The translations under genes were made by a program, and so were the position numbers. The notes under the pieces were generated by a model. The model made no database searches. It was not told the DNA's origin and saw only the letters and a program-made list of their open reading frames with translations. This document shows, piece after piece, positions 24,449 to 32,996 of a stretch of DNA of 40,005 bases. The stretch is from assembly GCA_009840215.1 (NCBI GenBank), contig VXOC01000075.1, positions 1 through 40,005 of the forward strand, given 5' to 3'. Every line of letters starts with the position of its first letter. Position 1 is the stretch's first letter. Origin of the DNA: Gemmatimonadota bacterium. GTDB taxonomy: Bacteria > Gemmatimonadota > Gemmatimonadetes > Longimicrobiales > Gaopeijiaceae.

Positions 24449-25165
24449 TTAGTGGCCCATCAGTTCGGCTTCCAGAGAGGCGCCTGCGGACTCCCCTTCG
24501 CCCCACGCAGTGGCGGGTCGCATGTTCCCGTCCTCAAGAATGAAGGCTCGGTCGGCCAACCGTCCGACCTCCAGGAGTTCATGGCTGGCAAACAGAACGG
24601 TCGCCCCCCGATCGCGTACGGCAACCATCTCACGCCGCAATCTCTCCCTGGCACGCACGTCCAGCCCCGAGAACGGCTCATCGAGCACAATCAGCGCAGG
24701 ATCGCCGGTCAGGGCGTACGCGAGGCCCACCACTCGCTGCATCCCTTTCGAGCACTTGTCGACCAGCGTCGACAGCGTCGCGGAATCGAACCCGGTGCGG
24801 GCAACCGCCGTCGCGAACACCTTGGCGGAAGCCCCCGAACCCGACAGGTCGGCACCCCGGGCCAACAGAGCCCGAACCGTCCATCCGCCAGGGAACGCGC
24901 TGAGTTCCGGCAGGTAGCCCACGCCATGGCGGCGCCGGTAGTCCGAAGGTCGCAACCCACCAACCAGGCATCCGCCGCGGTCCGGGCAGAGCAGCCCGAG
25001 GATTACCGAAAACAATGTCGTCTTCCCCGCTCCATTGGGACCCACAATCGCGGTGATCGTCCCGGATTCGGCCGAGAGATTCACCCCCTTGAGCACCTCG
25101 AGACGCCGGAGACCCATTCTGTAGGACACCACGAGCCCCTCAGCGACCACGCCGACCTCCGTCAC
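24449..25165 (-). CDS. ABC transporter ATP-binding protein
   Basis: 238 residues from GTG 25165, chosen because the ABC fold begins at once (VVAEGLVVSYRMGLRRLEVLKGVNLS); it lies 19 nt after the propeller stop. Walker A is GPNGAGKTT (about 42-50), the signature segment is degenerate (CSKGMQRVVGLAYAL), Walker B with catalytic Glu is ALIVLDEP, and the switch His is in VLFASHELLEV. The degenerate signature (CSKGM for LSGGQ) resembles other ABC-2 exporters. It presumably energises the permease at 23711-24445. Confidence 0.88.
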   Translation of the reverse strand: MTEVGVVAEGLVVSYRMGLRRLEVLKGVNLSAESGTITAIVGPNGAGKTTLFSVILGLLCPDRGGCLVGGLRPSDYRRRHGVGYLPELSAFPGGWTVRALLARGADLSGSGASAKVFATAVARTGFDSATLSTLVDKCSKGMQRVVGLAYALTGDPALIVLDEPFSGLDVRARERLRREMVAVRDRGATVLFASHELLEVGRLADRAFILEDGNMRPATAWGEGESAGASLEAELMGH

Positions 25166-25184
25166 TCTCCGCGGCTCCGAGGGT

Positions 25185-26270
25185 TCAAGACGCACCGAGG
25201 TTTCGGATCGCGATGCGCATCCCGTCAACGCCCTCCCACCAAAGGAGCACCGAATTGTCGGCTGCGAACAATCCCTCGGCGACCGGCAAGGGAAAGGCGA
25301 CCGCCTCCCCGGTGGGTCCTCGCCTGAGAAGCCGGAATGTCTCGAGGTCATCGGGCAGCGGCACCTGGTACGCGAGCTCTCCGCCGACCGACATGATCTG
25401 TGTGAAGGGTGGCAGGAGATTGGACTCTACCAGTCGAATCCCGCTCATTCGTGCCCGCTCCCGCACACGCGCCATCCCGTTTTCCACCTCTTTCGGGACC
25501 GGCAGACGCTCGATCCAGTCGTGGCAGACCGCACCCAGTGCCGCCCCTTGCGGCCCAAAGATGTCGAGACAGTTGTTTCCAGGCAGTCCGAAGACGAATC
25601 CCCGGGCGTGTGCACCAAGAACGGCATTCGCCATGCCCACGTCCACGACTCCCGGGTCGCTGCCTAGAACCGCGAGCGTTCGGTACGATCCATCGTTCGC
25701 CTCGAGAACTACCATCCACGTCATCCGGCCGGCATCCCTGCAGTTGACCAGTAGGAGAAGGCCCATCGGTTGTGCCAGGAGATCTCTTGCGGCGCCAGTG
25801 GCGCAACCACCCAGCTCGACTGTGCGATCTGCCAGACGACTGCCATCCAGGTCGAACGAATGGAGGTCTCCACCGTCCAGGACGAAAACGGTGTCTCCTC
25901 GTGAAGCAATCGCCGCGGGGCGCCGGAACTCACCCGGACCCTCACCCCTGCGTCCGAAGCTCCCGAGCAGGGTGCCGGACTCGTCGAAGCGATGGACCTG
26001 CGTGGCCCGGCGGTCCAGAACGAACCAGGTGCCTCGGTGAAGCACGGCGTCGGAAACCGAAAACACCTCGCTGTACAACCGCGTTCCGGGCGGTGCAACC
26101 ACCAGCGTATCCTCAGCCGCTTCCGTTCCGATGGCTCCCGGCCCGTTGTCGATACGAGTCCGAGCGATCTCTATCACGCCCCAGATGACGATCGCCGCCG
26201 CCCCGGCAACTGTGACTATCGCCAACCATGTACCCAGCCCCTTACGGGGTGCTTCCGGATGCGGCGTCAC
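25185..26270 (-). CDS. Membrane-anchored six-bladed propeller protein
   Basis: 361 residues from GTG 26270. A single hydrophobic helix (about 13-36) has no lipobox cysteine, so this paralogue is held by a transmembrane anchor or uncleaved signal. Residues 105-115 give FGRRGEGPGEF. It is the first gene of a run with the ABC ATPase (19 nt) and permease, and a copy of the 65-nt element lies upstream. The context suggests a sensor or binding partner for the transporter system; the family itself has no assigned function. Confidence 0.75.
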   Translation of the reverse strand: MTPHPEAPRKGLGTWLAIVTVAGAAAIVIWGVIEIARTRIDNGPGAIGTEAAEDTLVVAPPGTRLYSEVFSVSDAVLHRGTWFVLDRRATQVHRFDESGTLLGSFGRRGEGPGEFRRPAAIASRGDTVFVLDGGDLHSFDLDGSRLADRTVELGGCATGAARDLLAQPMGLLLLVNCRDAGRMTWMVVLEANDGSYRTLAVLGSDPGVVDVGMANAVLGAHARGFVFGLPGNNCLDIFGPQGAALGAVCHDWIERLPVPKEVENGMARVRERARMSGIRLVESNLLPPFTQIMSVGGELAYQVPLPDDLETFRLLRRGPTGEAVAFPLPVAEGLFAADNSVLLWWEGVDGMRIAIRNLGAS

Positions 26271-26360
26271 TGATCCGCGGAAGCCTTGCGGGGCGAACTT
26301 CTTCGACTACGGAATCCACATGGTGCTACGCTCATTCTGCAATCTCCGGGGTCTCGACAG

Positions 26361-26428
26361 GGTCGCTTCACGATCACGCGCCCCCATCCTAAACGCCCCG
26401 GACGGGCGCATACATGTCATTTTGGGAC
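26361..26428 (-). promoter_or_regulatory. Conserved 65-nt element, copy 3
   Basis: On the minus strand, GTCCCAAA (26428-26421), CATGTATGCGCCCG, TAGGAT (26391-26386), TGATCG and GCGACC occur with the same spacing as copies 1 and 2. The mini-frame ends early here (MYAPVRGV, then TAG formed by the TAGGAT itself), which argues against a conserved peptide. It is 116 nt upstream of the membrane propeller start and about 2.8 kb from copy 2. Confidence 0.55.
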
Positions 26429-26480
26429 AGATTCTCCCTGCGCCTGCGCCCTGCCTCATCCCAACCACCCCGCCCCGCCC

Positions 26481-27107
26481 CTACAGCCCCTTCAGCACCT
26501 CCAGAATGTCCTCATTCGTCGGACGCACCCGGTAGTCCACCTCCACGAAGCGGTACCGCACCACCCCCTCCTTGTCGATTACGTACGTGGCGGCGTGCGG
26601 CAGCGGCCTCCTGCGCGACGAGTCCTCGTTGAACAGGCCATACCGGTCGATCACCGCGTGGTCCGGATCCGACAGCATCACGAAGTCGGGCATGACCCCG
26701 TCATCCTCCGAAATCCGGTCGATCATCCTCTTCATCCCCTCGCGGTCGTCCACCGAGACCGTGACCACCTCCGTCTGTTCCCTGAGTTCGTCGGGGAGAA
26801 GGGCTCTCAGCTCGCCGAGCTGACTGGCGCAGTAGGGTCACCAGTGGCCCCGGTAGAAGACCAGCACCACGAACTTCTGCCCGCGGAAGCTCGCCAGCTC
26901 CACCGCTTCGCCGCCGTACGACGCCAGGGTGAAGTTCGGCGCCTCGTCGCCCACGGCCACCCGCTCCAGGTCGGCGCGGGGCAGTTCGCGGCCGTCCGCG
27001 GGTCCAAGCTCCTGCGCGTGCGCGGCGGACGCGGGCCCATCCGCGACAAACAGGGCGAGGAGCGCGAGGGCGCATGCGGTGACCAGGGATCGGATCGAAG
27101 TTCTCAT
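26481..27107 (-). CDS. Exported peroxiredoxin-like selenoprotein (in-frame TGA = Sec90)
   Basis: Read through one TGA at 26840-26838, this is a single 208-residue protein from ATG 27107. It has a signal peptide (SLVTACALALLALF, cleavage near AHAQ), then DEAPNFTLASYGGEAVELASFRGQKFVVLVFYRGHW, the TGA, and PYCASQLGELRALL. Relatives have FYRGxWCPYC at this point, so the TGA replaces the first redox cysteine, giving U-P-Y-C (Sec90, Cys93). The part after the TGA carries the expected AhpC/TSA strands (VVTVSVDD, YVIDKEGVVRYRFV). A SECIS-like hairpin follows the TGA. Expected role: periplasmic thiol- or Sec-dependent peroxide or disulfide reduction. The alternative, a nonsense mutation, is less likely given the exact position and the second case at 38231. 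Divergent from asnB. Confidence 0.8.
26808..26822 (-). promoter_or_regulatory. Candidate bacterial SECIS hairpin (first selenoprotein)
   Basis: Counting the T of TGA as 1, nucleotides 19-24 (CAGCTC) pair perfectly with 28-33 (GAGCTG) around a GGC loop starting at 25. Bacterial SECIS elements need a short apical loop with G in its first two positions at about this distance; both conditions are met. Confidence 0.6.
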
Positions 27108-27186
27108 GGAATGCCGTCCGTTTCTCGGGGGCGGTTGTCGTCTGTGCGGGTACACCGTCGATCGGTGTCGCAGGTATCTTAACGAC

Positions 27187-28845
27187 ATGTGCTCCGTCCT
27201 CGCCATTCTGGGACTCGATCCCTCCGAGCCGATTCCGCGCGAGCGGGTCCTGGCGCTTTCCCGGCTCCAGCGCCACCGCGGTCCGGACTGGTCCGGCGTC
27301 TACGCCGACGGGCGGGCCGTCCTGGCCCACAACCGGCTGGCCATCGTGGATGTGGAAAACGGGGCCCAGCCGCTGCGCAGCCCCGACGGCGCCCACGTCC
27401 TGGCCGTCAACGGGGAGATCTACAACCACCGCGAACTCGAGGCCGCCCTCACCCTCCCCTACGACTTCCAGACCCGCAGCGACTGCGAAGTCATCCTGGC
27501 GCTCTACGCCCAGGAGGGCAGCGCCTTCCTGGACCGCCTGAACGGAATCTTCGCCTTCGTCCTCCACGACGCCGACGAGGACCGCTTCATCGTCGCACGC
27601 GACCACATGGGGATCGTCCCCCTCTACACCGGCCACGACGACGATGGCCGCTTCTACGTCGCATCCGAGATGAAGGCGCTCATCCCCGTCTGCCGCACCG
27701 TCTCCGAATTCCCCCCCGGCCACGTCCTCGACTCCGCCAACGGCACCCCGCAACCCTACTACAAGCGCCCCTGGCGACGCCACACCGCCGCCACCGCCGA
27801 CCCCGACCCCGCCACCCTCCGCGAAGCCCTCGAAGCCGCCGTCCACCGCCAGCTCATGTCCGATGTCCCCTACGGCGTCCTGCTCTCCGGGGGACTGGAC
27901 TCCTCCATCATCGCCGCAGTGGCCCAACGCTACGCCCGCCACCGCATCGAGGACGACGACCGCACCGAAGCCTGGTGGCCCCGCCTCCACTCCTTCTGTA
28001 TCGGACTGGAGGGGTCCCCCGACTTGGCCGCCGCCAGACTCGTCGCCGACCACATCGGCACCGTCCACCACCAGTTCCACTTCACCATCCAGGAGGGACT
28101 CGACGCCCTCTCCGACGTCATCCATCACCTGGAGACCTTCGACGTCACCACCGTGCGCGCCGCCACCCCCATGTACCTGATGGCGCGCCGCATCCGCACA
28201 CTCGGCGTGAAGATGGTCCTCTCGGGCGAAGGGGCGGACGAGGTCTTCGGCGGCTACCTGTACTTCCACCGCGCGCCCGACCCCCGCGCCTTCCACGAGG
28301 AGACCGTTCGCAAGCTCGACCGCCTGCACCAGTTCGACTGCCTCCGCGCGAACAAGGCGACCGCCGCCTGGGGCGTCGAGGCCCGCGTTCCCTTCCTCGA
28401 CAAGGAGTTCCTGGATGTGGCCATGTCGATCGACCCCGCGGCCAAGATGCCCGGCGGCGGGATAGAGAAGCGGATCCTGCGCGAGGCCTTCGCCGACTAC
28501 CTCCCGGACACCGTGCTCTGGCGCCAGAAGGAGCAGTTCTCGGACGGCGTGGGCTACGGGTGGATCGACGCGCTGCGGGACCACGCGACGGCGAGTGTCA
28601 CGGATCGGCAGATGGCCAACGCCCGCTTCCGCTTCCCCCACAACCCGCCCGCAGACAAGGAGGCCTACCTGTACCGGCGGATCTTCGAGTCGCATTTTCC
28701 GCTGCCCGACGCGGCGCGGTGCGTCCCGGGCGGGCCGAGCGTGGCCTGCTCGACACCGGAGGCGCTGGCCTGGGACGCGGAGCTGTCGAAGACGGTGGAC
28801 CCGTCGGGACGGGCGGTGGCGGGGGTGCACCGCGCGGCGTATTGA
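27187..28845 (+). CDS. asnB: Asparagine synthase B (glutamine-hydrolysing)
   Basis: 552 residues from ATG 27187, nearly the length of E. coli AsnB (554). The start is fixed by the need for Cys2 (MCSVLAI), the glutaminase nucleophile. The N-terminal glutamine amidotransferase shows RGPDWSG, NRLAIVD and VNGEIYNH. The C-terminal synthetase has the PP-loop SGGLDSSIIAA and SGEGADEVFGGYLYFH. It converts aspartate, glutamine and ATP to asparagine in the cytoplasm. An open frame continues upstream to 26929 but that part is antisense to the selenoprotein and is not counted. Confidence 0.95.
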   Translation: MCSVLAILGLDPSEPIPRERVLALSRLQRHRGPDWSGVYADGRAVLAHNRLAIVDVENGAQPLRSPDGAHVLAVNGEIYNHRELEAALTLPYDFQTRSDCEVILALYAQEGSAFLDRLNGIFAFVLHDADEDRFIVARDHMGIVPLYTGHDDDGRFYVASEMKALIPVCRTVSEFPPGHVLDSANGTPQPYYKRPWRRHTAATADPDPATLREALEAAVHRQLMSDVPYGVLLSGGLDSSIIAAVAQRYARHRIEDDDRTEAWWPRLHSFCIGLEGSPDLAAARLVADHIGTVHHQFHFTIQEGLDALSDVIHHLETFDVTTVRAATPMYLMARRIRTLGVKMVLSGEGADEVFGGYLYFHRAPDPRAFHEETVRKLDRLHQFDCLRANKATAAWGVEARVPFLDKEFLDVAMSIDPAAKMPGGGIEKRILREAFADYLPDTVLWRQKEQFSDGVGYGWIDALRDHATASVTDRQMANARFRFPHNPPADKEAYLYRRIFESHFPLPDAARCVPGGPSVACSTPEALAWDAELSKTVDPSGRAVAGVHRAAY

Positions 28846-28912
28846 TTGACGGGTGACGGCAGGTTTCGCGCGGGCTGCGGTGCCGCTCGCGCCAAAAAGA
28901 CGGGAGTTGCAG

Positions 28913-30415
28913 ATGATCATGCGAATCGCACGTTCCGCAATCGCTTTCTCATCGGTGCACGGGGATCGGGGGAGTCGGAGACGGCTCAGCATCGCGCAAA
29001 CTCGGGCGAAGCGGTCCAGGCCGGATGCATCGCTGGCAGAATGCCGGGGTGGTCTTTTCCTGGGCCTGGCGTCCTTGCTGGGCCTGCTCACCGCCGCCTG
29101 CTCCGAAACACCGCAGGAACCCCCACCCCCCACCTTCACCGCCACCGACAGCGCGGGCGTTCGCGTCGTGGTAAACTCGGCACCACAATGGGGCGAGGGC
29201 GAAGGATGGCAGGTGACGCCCGACCCCGTGCTCACCCTGGGCACCGTGGACTATCCCCTCGAGCAGCAGTTCCAGCGCCTCGGCGAGGTCACCCGCCTGG
29301 GCGACGGCACTGTCGTCGTGCTCGAGATCGAGGACGCGCAACTCCGGGCCTTCGACCCCTCCGGAGACCTGCTCTGGACCGCCGGCGGCATCGGGGACGG
29401 CCCCGGCGAGACCAGGCGGTACGACGACACGCGTGCCGTGCTCACGAGGCTTCCCGGCGACACTCTGCAATTGCAAAACGGCCAGGCCCGCGTGCGCTTC
29501 AGCTCCGGCGGCGACCTGCTCGAGCATGTCAAGGTCGACTACGCGCGATTCCGCCGGTGGGGGCAGATCTTCCTGCAATACTGCCCGTTCGATGCCTATT
29601 TCCTCCAGGACCAGATCGTGTTTTGCGACACCACCCTGCTGGACGACGTGTCCGCCGCCGCCAGTCCGATCCGCGAGCAGACGATCATGCGGACCGACTG
29701 GTCGCTGGACAGCCTCGATAGTCTGGGCACCTTCTTCCTGGCAGTCGGAGCGCCGGTGGAGATGGAGTGGATCTATCCGCCCGAGGTGATAGGGGAGCTG
29801 AACCGTTGGGGACAGCGGAATGTTCGCCTCTCCTCTCCACTGGGCCCGAAGGGCATTCTCCGCGTCGGCGTACGTGACCGGCCCCGGCTCCTGTACGCCC
29901 GCAACGACCAATACCGGATCGAGGTGTGGGACATCCTGACCGGGGCGCTGTCCATGGTGGTGGAGCGACGAGCCGCCCGGAGAGCCCGGACGCAGGAAGA
30001 AGCCGCCCATACGCTTCAATGGGGAGTGTTGTCGGTCCGGGAGGATCGCACCGTGTTCGATCCGGCCGACGACCGCTGGCAGGCGCTCGATTCCGTGTCC
30101 ATCGCCGAGGACTTCCTGCTCGACGACCTCGGTTTCCTCTGGGTCCGCCGGGGTCCGTCTCCGTTGGAGGGTGACGAGGGCGTGACAAGCGAATTCACCG
30201 ACTACACCGGCAGGCAGTGGACGATTCCGCGTCCCTCCGGCCTCCACGACGTCTTCCGTCCGGACGGCGTGTACCTCGGTACCGTGCAACTCCCCCACGA
30301 CCTCGACGTGGAAGAGATCGGCGAGGACTATGTGCTCGGCAAGACGACGGACGACCTCGATGTCGAGTACGTGCGGGTCTACGGGCTGGACCGGGGGGCC
30401 GCCCCCTTCAGATAG
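28913..30415 (+). CDS. Six-bladed propeller lipoprotein
   Basis: 500 residues from ATG 28913, chosen for GGGAG 7 nt upstream; GTG 28853 is in frame but lacks one. Basic N-region, hydrophobic segment and lipobox LTAAC with Cys63. FTATDSAGVRVVVNSAPQW (about 75-93) carries the DSxGxxxV family motif; the conserved strand appears as IGDGPGETRRY, a mild variant of GEGPGEF. It begins 68 bp after asnB on the same strand and overlaps the end of the convergent M20 gene by 37 bp. Surface-exposed binding protein by family; no ligand known. Confidence 0.78.
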   Translation: MIMRIARSAIAFSSVHGDRGSRRRLSIAQTRAKRSRPDASLAECRGGLFLGLASLLGLLTAACSETPQEPPPPTFTATDSAGVRVVVNSAPQWGEGEGWQVTPDPVLTLGTVDYPLEQQFQRLGEVTRLGDGTVVVLEIEDAQLRAFDPSGDLLWTAGGIGDGPGETRRYDDTRAVLTRLPGDTLQLQNGQARVRFSSGGDLLEHVKVDYARFRRWGQIFLQYCPFDAYFLQDQIVFCDTTLLDDVSAAASPIREQTIMRTDWSLDSLDSLGTFFLAVGAPVEMEWIYPPEVIGELNRWGQRNVRLSSPLGPKGILRVGVRDRPRLLYARNDQYRIEVWDILTGALSMVVERRAARRARTQEEAAHTLQWGVLSVREDRTVFDPADDRWQALDSVSIAEDFLLDDLGFLWVRRGPSPLEGDEGVTSEFTDYTGRQWTIPRPSGLHDVFRPDGVYLGTVQLPHDLDVEEIGEDYVLGKTTDDLDVEYVRVYGLDRGAAPFR

Positions 30416-31788
30416 TCCAGCAACAGGTTCGACATCGCGCGAATCCCCACCGGAACCGCCGAATTGTCCGCCTGGAAGTCCGGCGTGTGGTGTCCCCCTG
30501 AACTCCCGCCCGGCAGCACCTGCCCCAGCCGGAAGTAGAACCCCGGCACCTCGTTCGCGAAGTACGCAAAGTCCTCACCCCCCATCGTCGGGTCCAGCGC
30601 GACCACATTCTCCGCGCCAATCACCCGCTCCAGCGTCGGCAGCATCCGCGCGCCCAGTTCCGGGTCGTTGATCGTCGCGGGGGTGCCGCGGTCGTAGTCC
30701 AGTTCGAACGTCCCGCCCCCCGCCGCCGTGATCCCCGCCAGGATCTCGCCCATGCGCTGCTCCACCGCGTCGCGCACGTCGGGGTTGTAGGTGCGCACCG
30801 TGCCCTCCATCTCGACCACGTGCGGGATGATGTTGAAGCGGGTGCCGCCCCGGATGATCCCCACCGTCACCACGCTGGGTTCGAGCGGGGGCAGATTGCG
30901 CGACCGGATGGTCTGGAATGCGCTGACCGCCTGGGACGCCATCACGACCGGGTCGATCCCCAGATGCGGCGCGGCGCCGTGGGACTGCAGCCCCAGGATG
31001 CGGATCTTGAAGTGGTCCACGGCCGCGAGCGCCGGCCCGGAGGTGAACCCGACCTTGCCCACCTCCATCTCGGCGAAGGAATGGAGGCCGAAGATCGCGC
31101 TCGGGGCGGGATCCTGCAGGACGCCCTCGGCCACCATCATGCGCGCGCCGCCGTCCTCGCCCGGCGGGGGCCCCTCCTCGGCCGGCTGGAAGATGAACTT
31201 GACCGTCCCCGGCAGCTCGTCGCGCATGCCGGCCAGCACCGACGCCACCCCCAGCTGCACGGCCACGTGAATGTCATGCCCACAGGCGTGCGACACCCCC
31301 ACCTCCTGGCCCAGGTAGGTGGTCCGCACCGTCGACTTGAACGGGAACGGCGTGAACTCGGTGACCGGGAGCGCGTCCATGTCGGCCCGCACCGCCACCA
31401 CCGGCCCGGGAAGTCCACCCCGCAGGATCCCCACCACCCCCGTATGCGCGATCCCCGTCTCCACCTCGTCGAAGCCGAGCGAGCGCAGGTGATTCGCGAC
31501 CAGCTCCGCCGTCTTGAACTCGCGGTTGCCGAGTTCGGGGTACTGGTGGATGTGTTCCCGCAGGCGGATGATCGAGTCCCGGACCTGGGCGAGGATCTCC
31601 TCGACCCGCGCCTCCTGTGGTTGCTGCGCCGCAAGCGGTGGTGCGGAAGGGACGAAGACAGCCACGGCCAGCGCGGCCGCGGCCCCCAAGGGGAAGCGGC
31701 GGCTGCGGGGCACATCCCTCAACCCCGCACCTCCCCGCTCTCGGTGCTCGCGCGGGCTTGTCCCTGGACTCCTGGTGGTCCTGATCAT
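30379..31788 (-). CDS. Exported M20-family amidohydrolase/carboxypeptidase
   Basis: 469 residues from ATG 31788 (AGGGAA upstream). An Arg-rich N-region precedes a hydrophobic helix and APPLAAQQ cleavage site, which suggests export and perhaps Tat use (RSRRFPLG, not a full twin-Arg motif). Metal-binding motifs: VSHACGHDIHVA (about 165-176), FQPAEEG with catalytic Glu pair, and GGEDFAYFANEVPG. This is the M20D/aminoacylase-carboxypeptidase group that hydrolyses N-acyl or amide bonds, e.g. hippurate or indole-3-acetyl amino acids. The specific substrate is unknown. Confidence 0.9.
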   Translation of the reverse strand: MIRTTRSPGTSPREHRERGGAGLRDVPRSRRFPLGAAAALAVAVFVPSAPPLAAQQPQEARVEEILAQVRDSIIRLREHIHQYPELGNREFKTAELVANHLRSLGFDEVETGIAHTGVVGILRGGLPGPVVAVRADMDALPVTEFTPFPFKSTVRTTYLGQEVGVSHACGHDIHVAVQLGVASVLAGMRDELPGTVKFIFQPAEEGPPPGEDGGARMMVAEGVLQDPAPSAIFGLHSFAEMEVGKVGFTSGPALAAVDHFKIRILGLQSHGAAPHLGIDPVVMASQAVSAFQTIRSRNLPPLEPSVVTVGIIRGGTRFNIIPHVVEMEGTVRTYNPDVRDAVEQRMGEILAGITAAGGGTFELDYDRGTPATINDPELGARMLPTLERVIGAENVVALDPTMGGEDFAYFANEVPGFYFRLGQVLPGGSSGGHHTPDFQADNSAVPVGIRAMSNLLLDYLKGAAPRSSP

Positions 31789-31850
31789 GGTGGATTCCCT
31801 GTTCGTGAAGTTGTGAAGGCTCGGCGTCCAGATAGGTAAACTGGACATGA

Positions 31851-31872
31851 CATATTGTAAACTCACCTTTAC
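31851..31872 (-). promoter_or_regulatory. AT-rich promoter/dyad before the M20 gene
   Basis: TGTAAA (31855-31860) and TTTACA (31867-31872) form a perfect inverted repeat with a 6-bp centre, and on the minus strand TACAATATG (31859-31851) fits the TACWWTWTG box seen before the amidohydrolase and thioredoxin genes. It is 62 nt upstream of the M20 start. TACAAT itself is a fair -10 hexamer. Promoter, operator, or both. Confidence 0.4.
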
Positions 31873-31905
31873 ATTTTCCGCTGTTTGGGCTCGTTGCGGA
31901 CGCCT

Positions 31906-32898
31906 CTAGTTCGACCCCGCGAGACTTCGGTACACCGCCCGCACGAACCGCTCCGGATTCTCCCCCCAGACCGCGTCCAGCTCCGCCGTCGGCGCCGCCG
32001 CCACAACCTGGTCCTCCGTCCGCCCGTTGGCCACCAGTCCCGCCACCCTCAGCCGCACCGTCTCAAGCATGTCGCGGTATTCACGGAGATGCTCCGGCGC
32101 CGCCAGCTCGCCGTGCCCGGGGATGATCCGCGTCCCCTCGCTCGACCGCTCCAGCACGAAGTTGGCCGCCGCGATCACCCCGTCGATCCCGCCGCCGCTG
32201 TCCACATCGACGAACGGATAGCGCCCCCGGAAGAAGGTGTCGCCCATGTGGAAGACGTTGGCCCGCGGGAAGTGAACGATCGCGTCGCCGTCCGTGTGCG
32301 CCCTCCCGATGTGCGTGACCTCGATGTGGCGCCCGTTCCAGTGGAAGCGCACCCCCTCGTCGAAGGTGACGACGGGCAGGGCGGCGCGCGGCGCCTGTCC
32401 CGAACGCCCGACCAGATCCGCGAACTCGCCCGGGTTCATGCGGCGGTAGACGTTCTCGTGGGCCACGATCATGGCGCCGGCCTCGCCGAGGTTTTCGTTG
32501 CCTCCGGTGTGGTCGCCGTGCCAATGCGTGTTCAGCACCCAGCGGACGGGCTGGTCGGTGACCGCCGCGACCGCAGCCAGAATCTTCTCCGTCAGCGGCG
32601 CGAACTGGTCGTCGATCATGAAGGCGCCGTCGTCCCCCACCGACAGCCCGATGTTGCCCCCCCGGCCCATCAGCATGAAGAGATCGCTCTCGAGCTCGAT
32701 GGTCGTGATCTCCACATCCGCCATGTTCTGCTGACCCGCGACCGGACCCGCGGCGATCCCCGCGCACATGAGCAGGAAGACGCCCACGGGCAAGAAGCGC
32801 CGGGCCGCACGGCTCAGGTGGATGCAATCCGCCGGTTGCCGGCTCGCCGTCCGCCATCCGCAGATGCGGGTCGGCATCATCCGGTACAAAGTCCTCAT
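31906..32898 (-). CDS. Exported MBL-fold metallohydrolase
   Basis: 330 residues from ATG 32898. A signal-like segment (about 34-55, LPVGVFLLMCAGIAAGPVAGQQ) is followed by the beta-lactamase fold. Metal ligands: NTHWHGDHTGG with His125, His127, Asp129 and His130, then His in IGRAHTDGD and His in IIPGHGEL. The set resembles subclass B metallo-beta-lactamase-like and quinoprotein-relay MBL proteins; antibiotic hydrolysis cannot be inferred. It is on the same strand as the M20 gene downstream and divergent from the dienelactone hydrolase gene. Confidence 0.88.
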   Translation of the reverse strand: MRTLYRMMPTRICGWRTASRQPADCIHLSRAARRFLPVGVFLLMCAGIAAGPVAGQQNMADVEITTIELESDLFMLMGRGGNIGLSVGDDGAFMIDDQFAPLTEKILAAVAAVTDQPVRWVLNTHWHGDHTGGNENLGEAGAMIVAHENVYRRMNPGEFADLVGRSGQAPRAALPVVTFDEGVRFHWNGRHIEVTHIGRAHTDGDAIVHFPRANVFHMGDTFFRGRYPFVDVDSGGGIDGVIAAANFVLERSSEGTRIIPGHGELAAPEHLREYRDMLETVRLRVAGLVANGRTEDQVVAAAPTAELDAVWGENPERFVRAVYRSLAGSN

Positions 32899-32996
32899 TC
32901 CTCGATTTCCTCTCGATTCCGGGGTGGAATTGTGGCGAACCGCGCGCCCCGTCCATATGAATTAAAGTCACCGTCACCACATTGGAGAATACCGAC

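Noticed and set aside
26838-26840. TGA taken as a true stop or sequencing error in the first peroxiredoxin
   Set aside because: The exact catalytic position, conserved protein after the TGA, SECIS-like hairpin and a second identical case make Sec the better reading.
26701-29244. 847-codon open frame on the minus strand across the selenoprotein/asnB region
   Set aside because: It is antisense to a full, well-conserved asnB; its translation is low-complexity Gly/Val/Asp-rich, a shadow of GC-rich codon usage.
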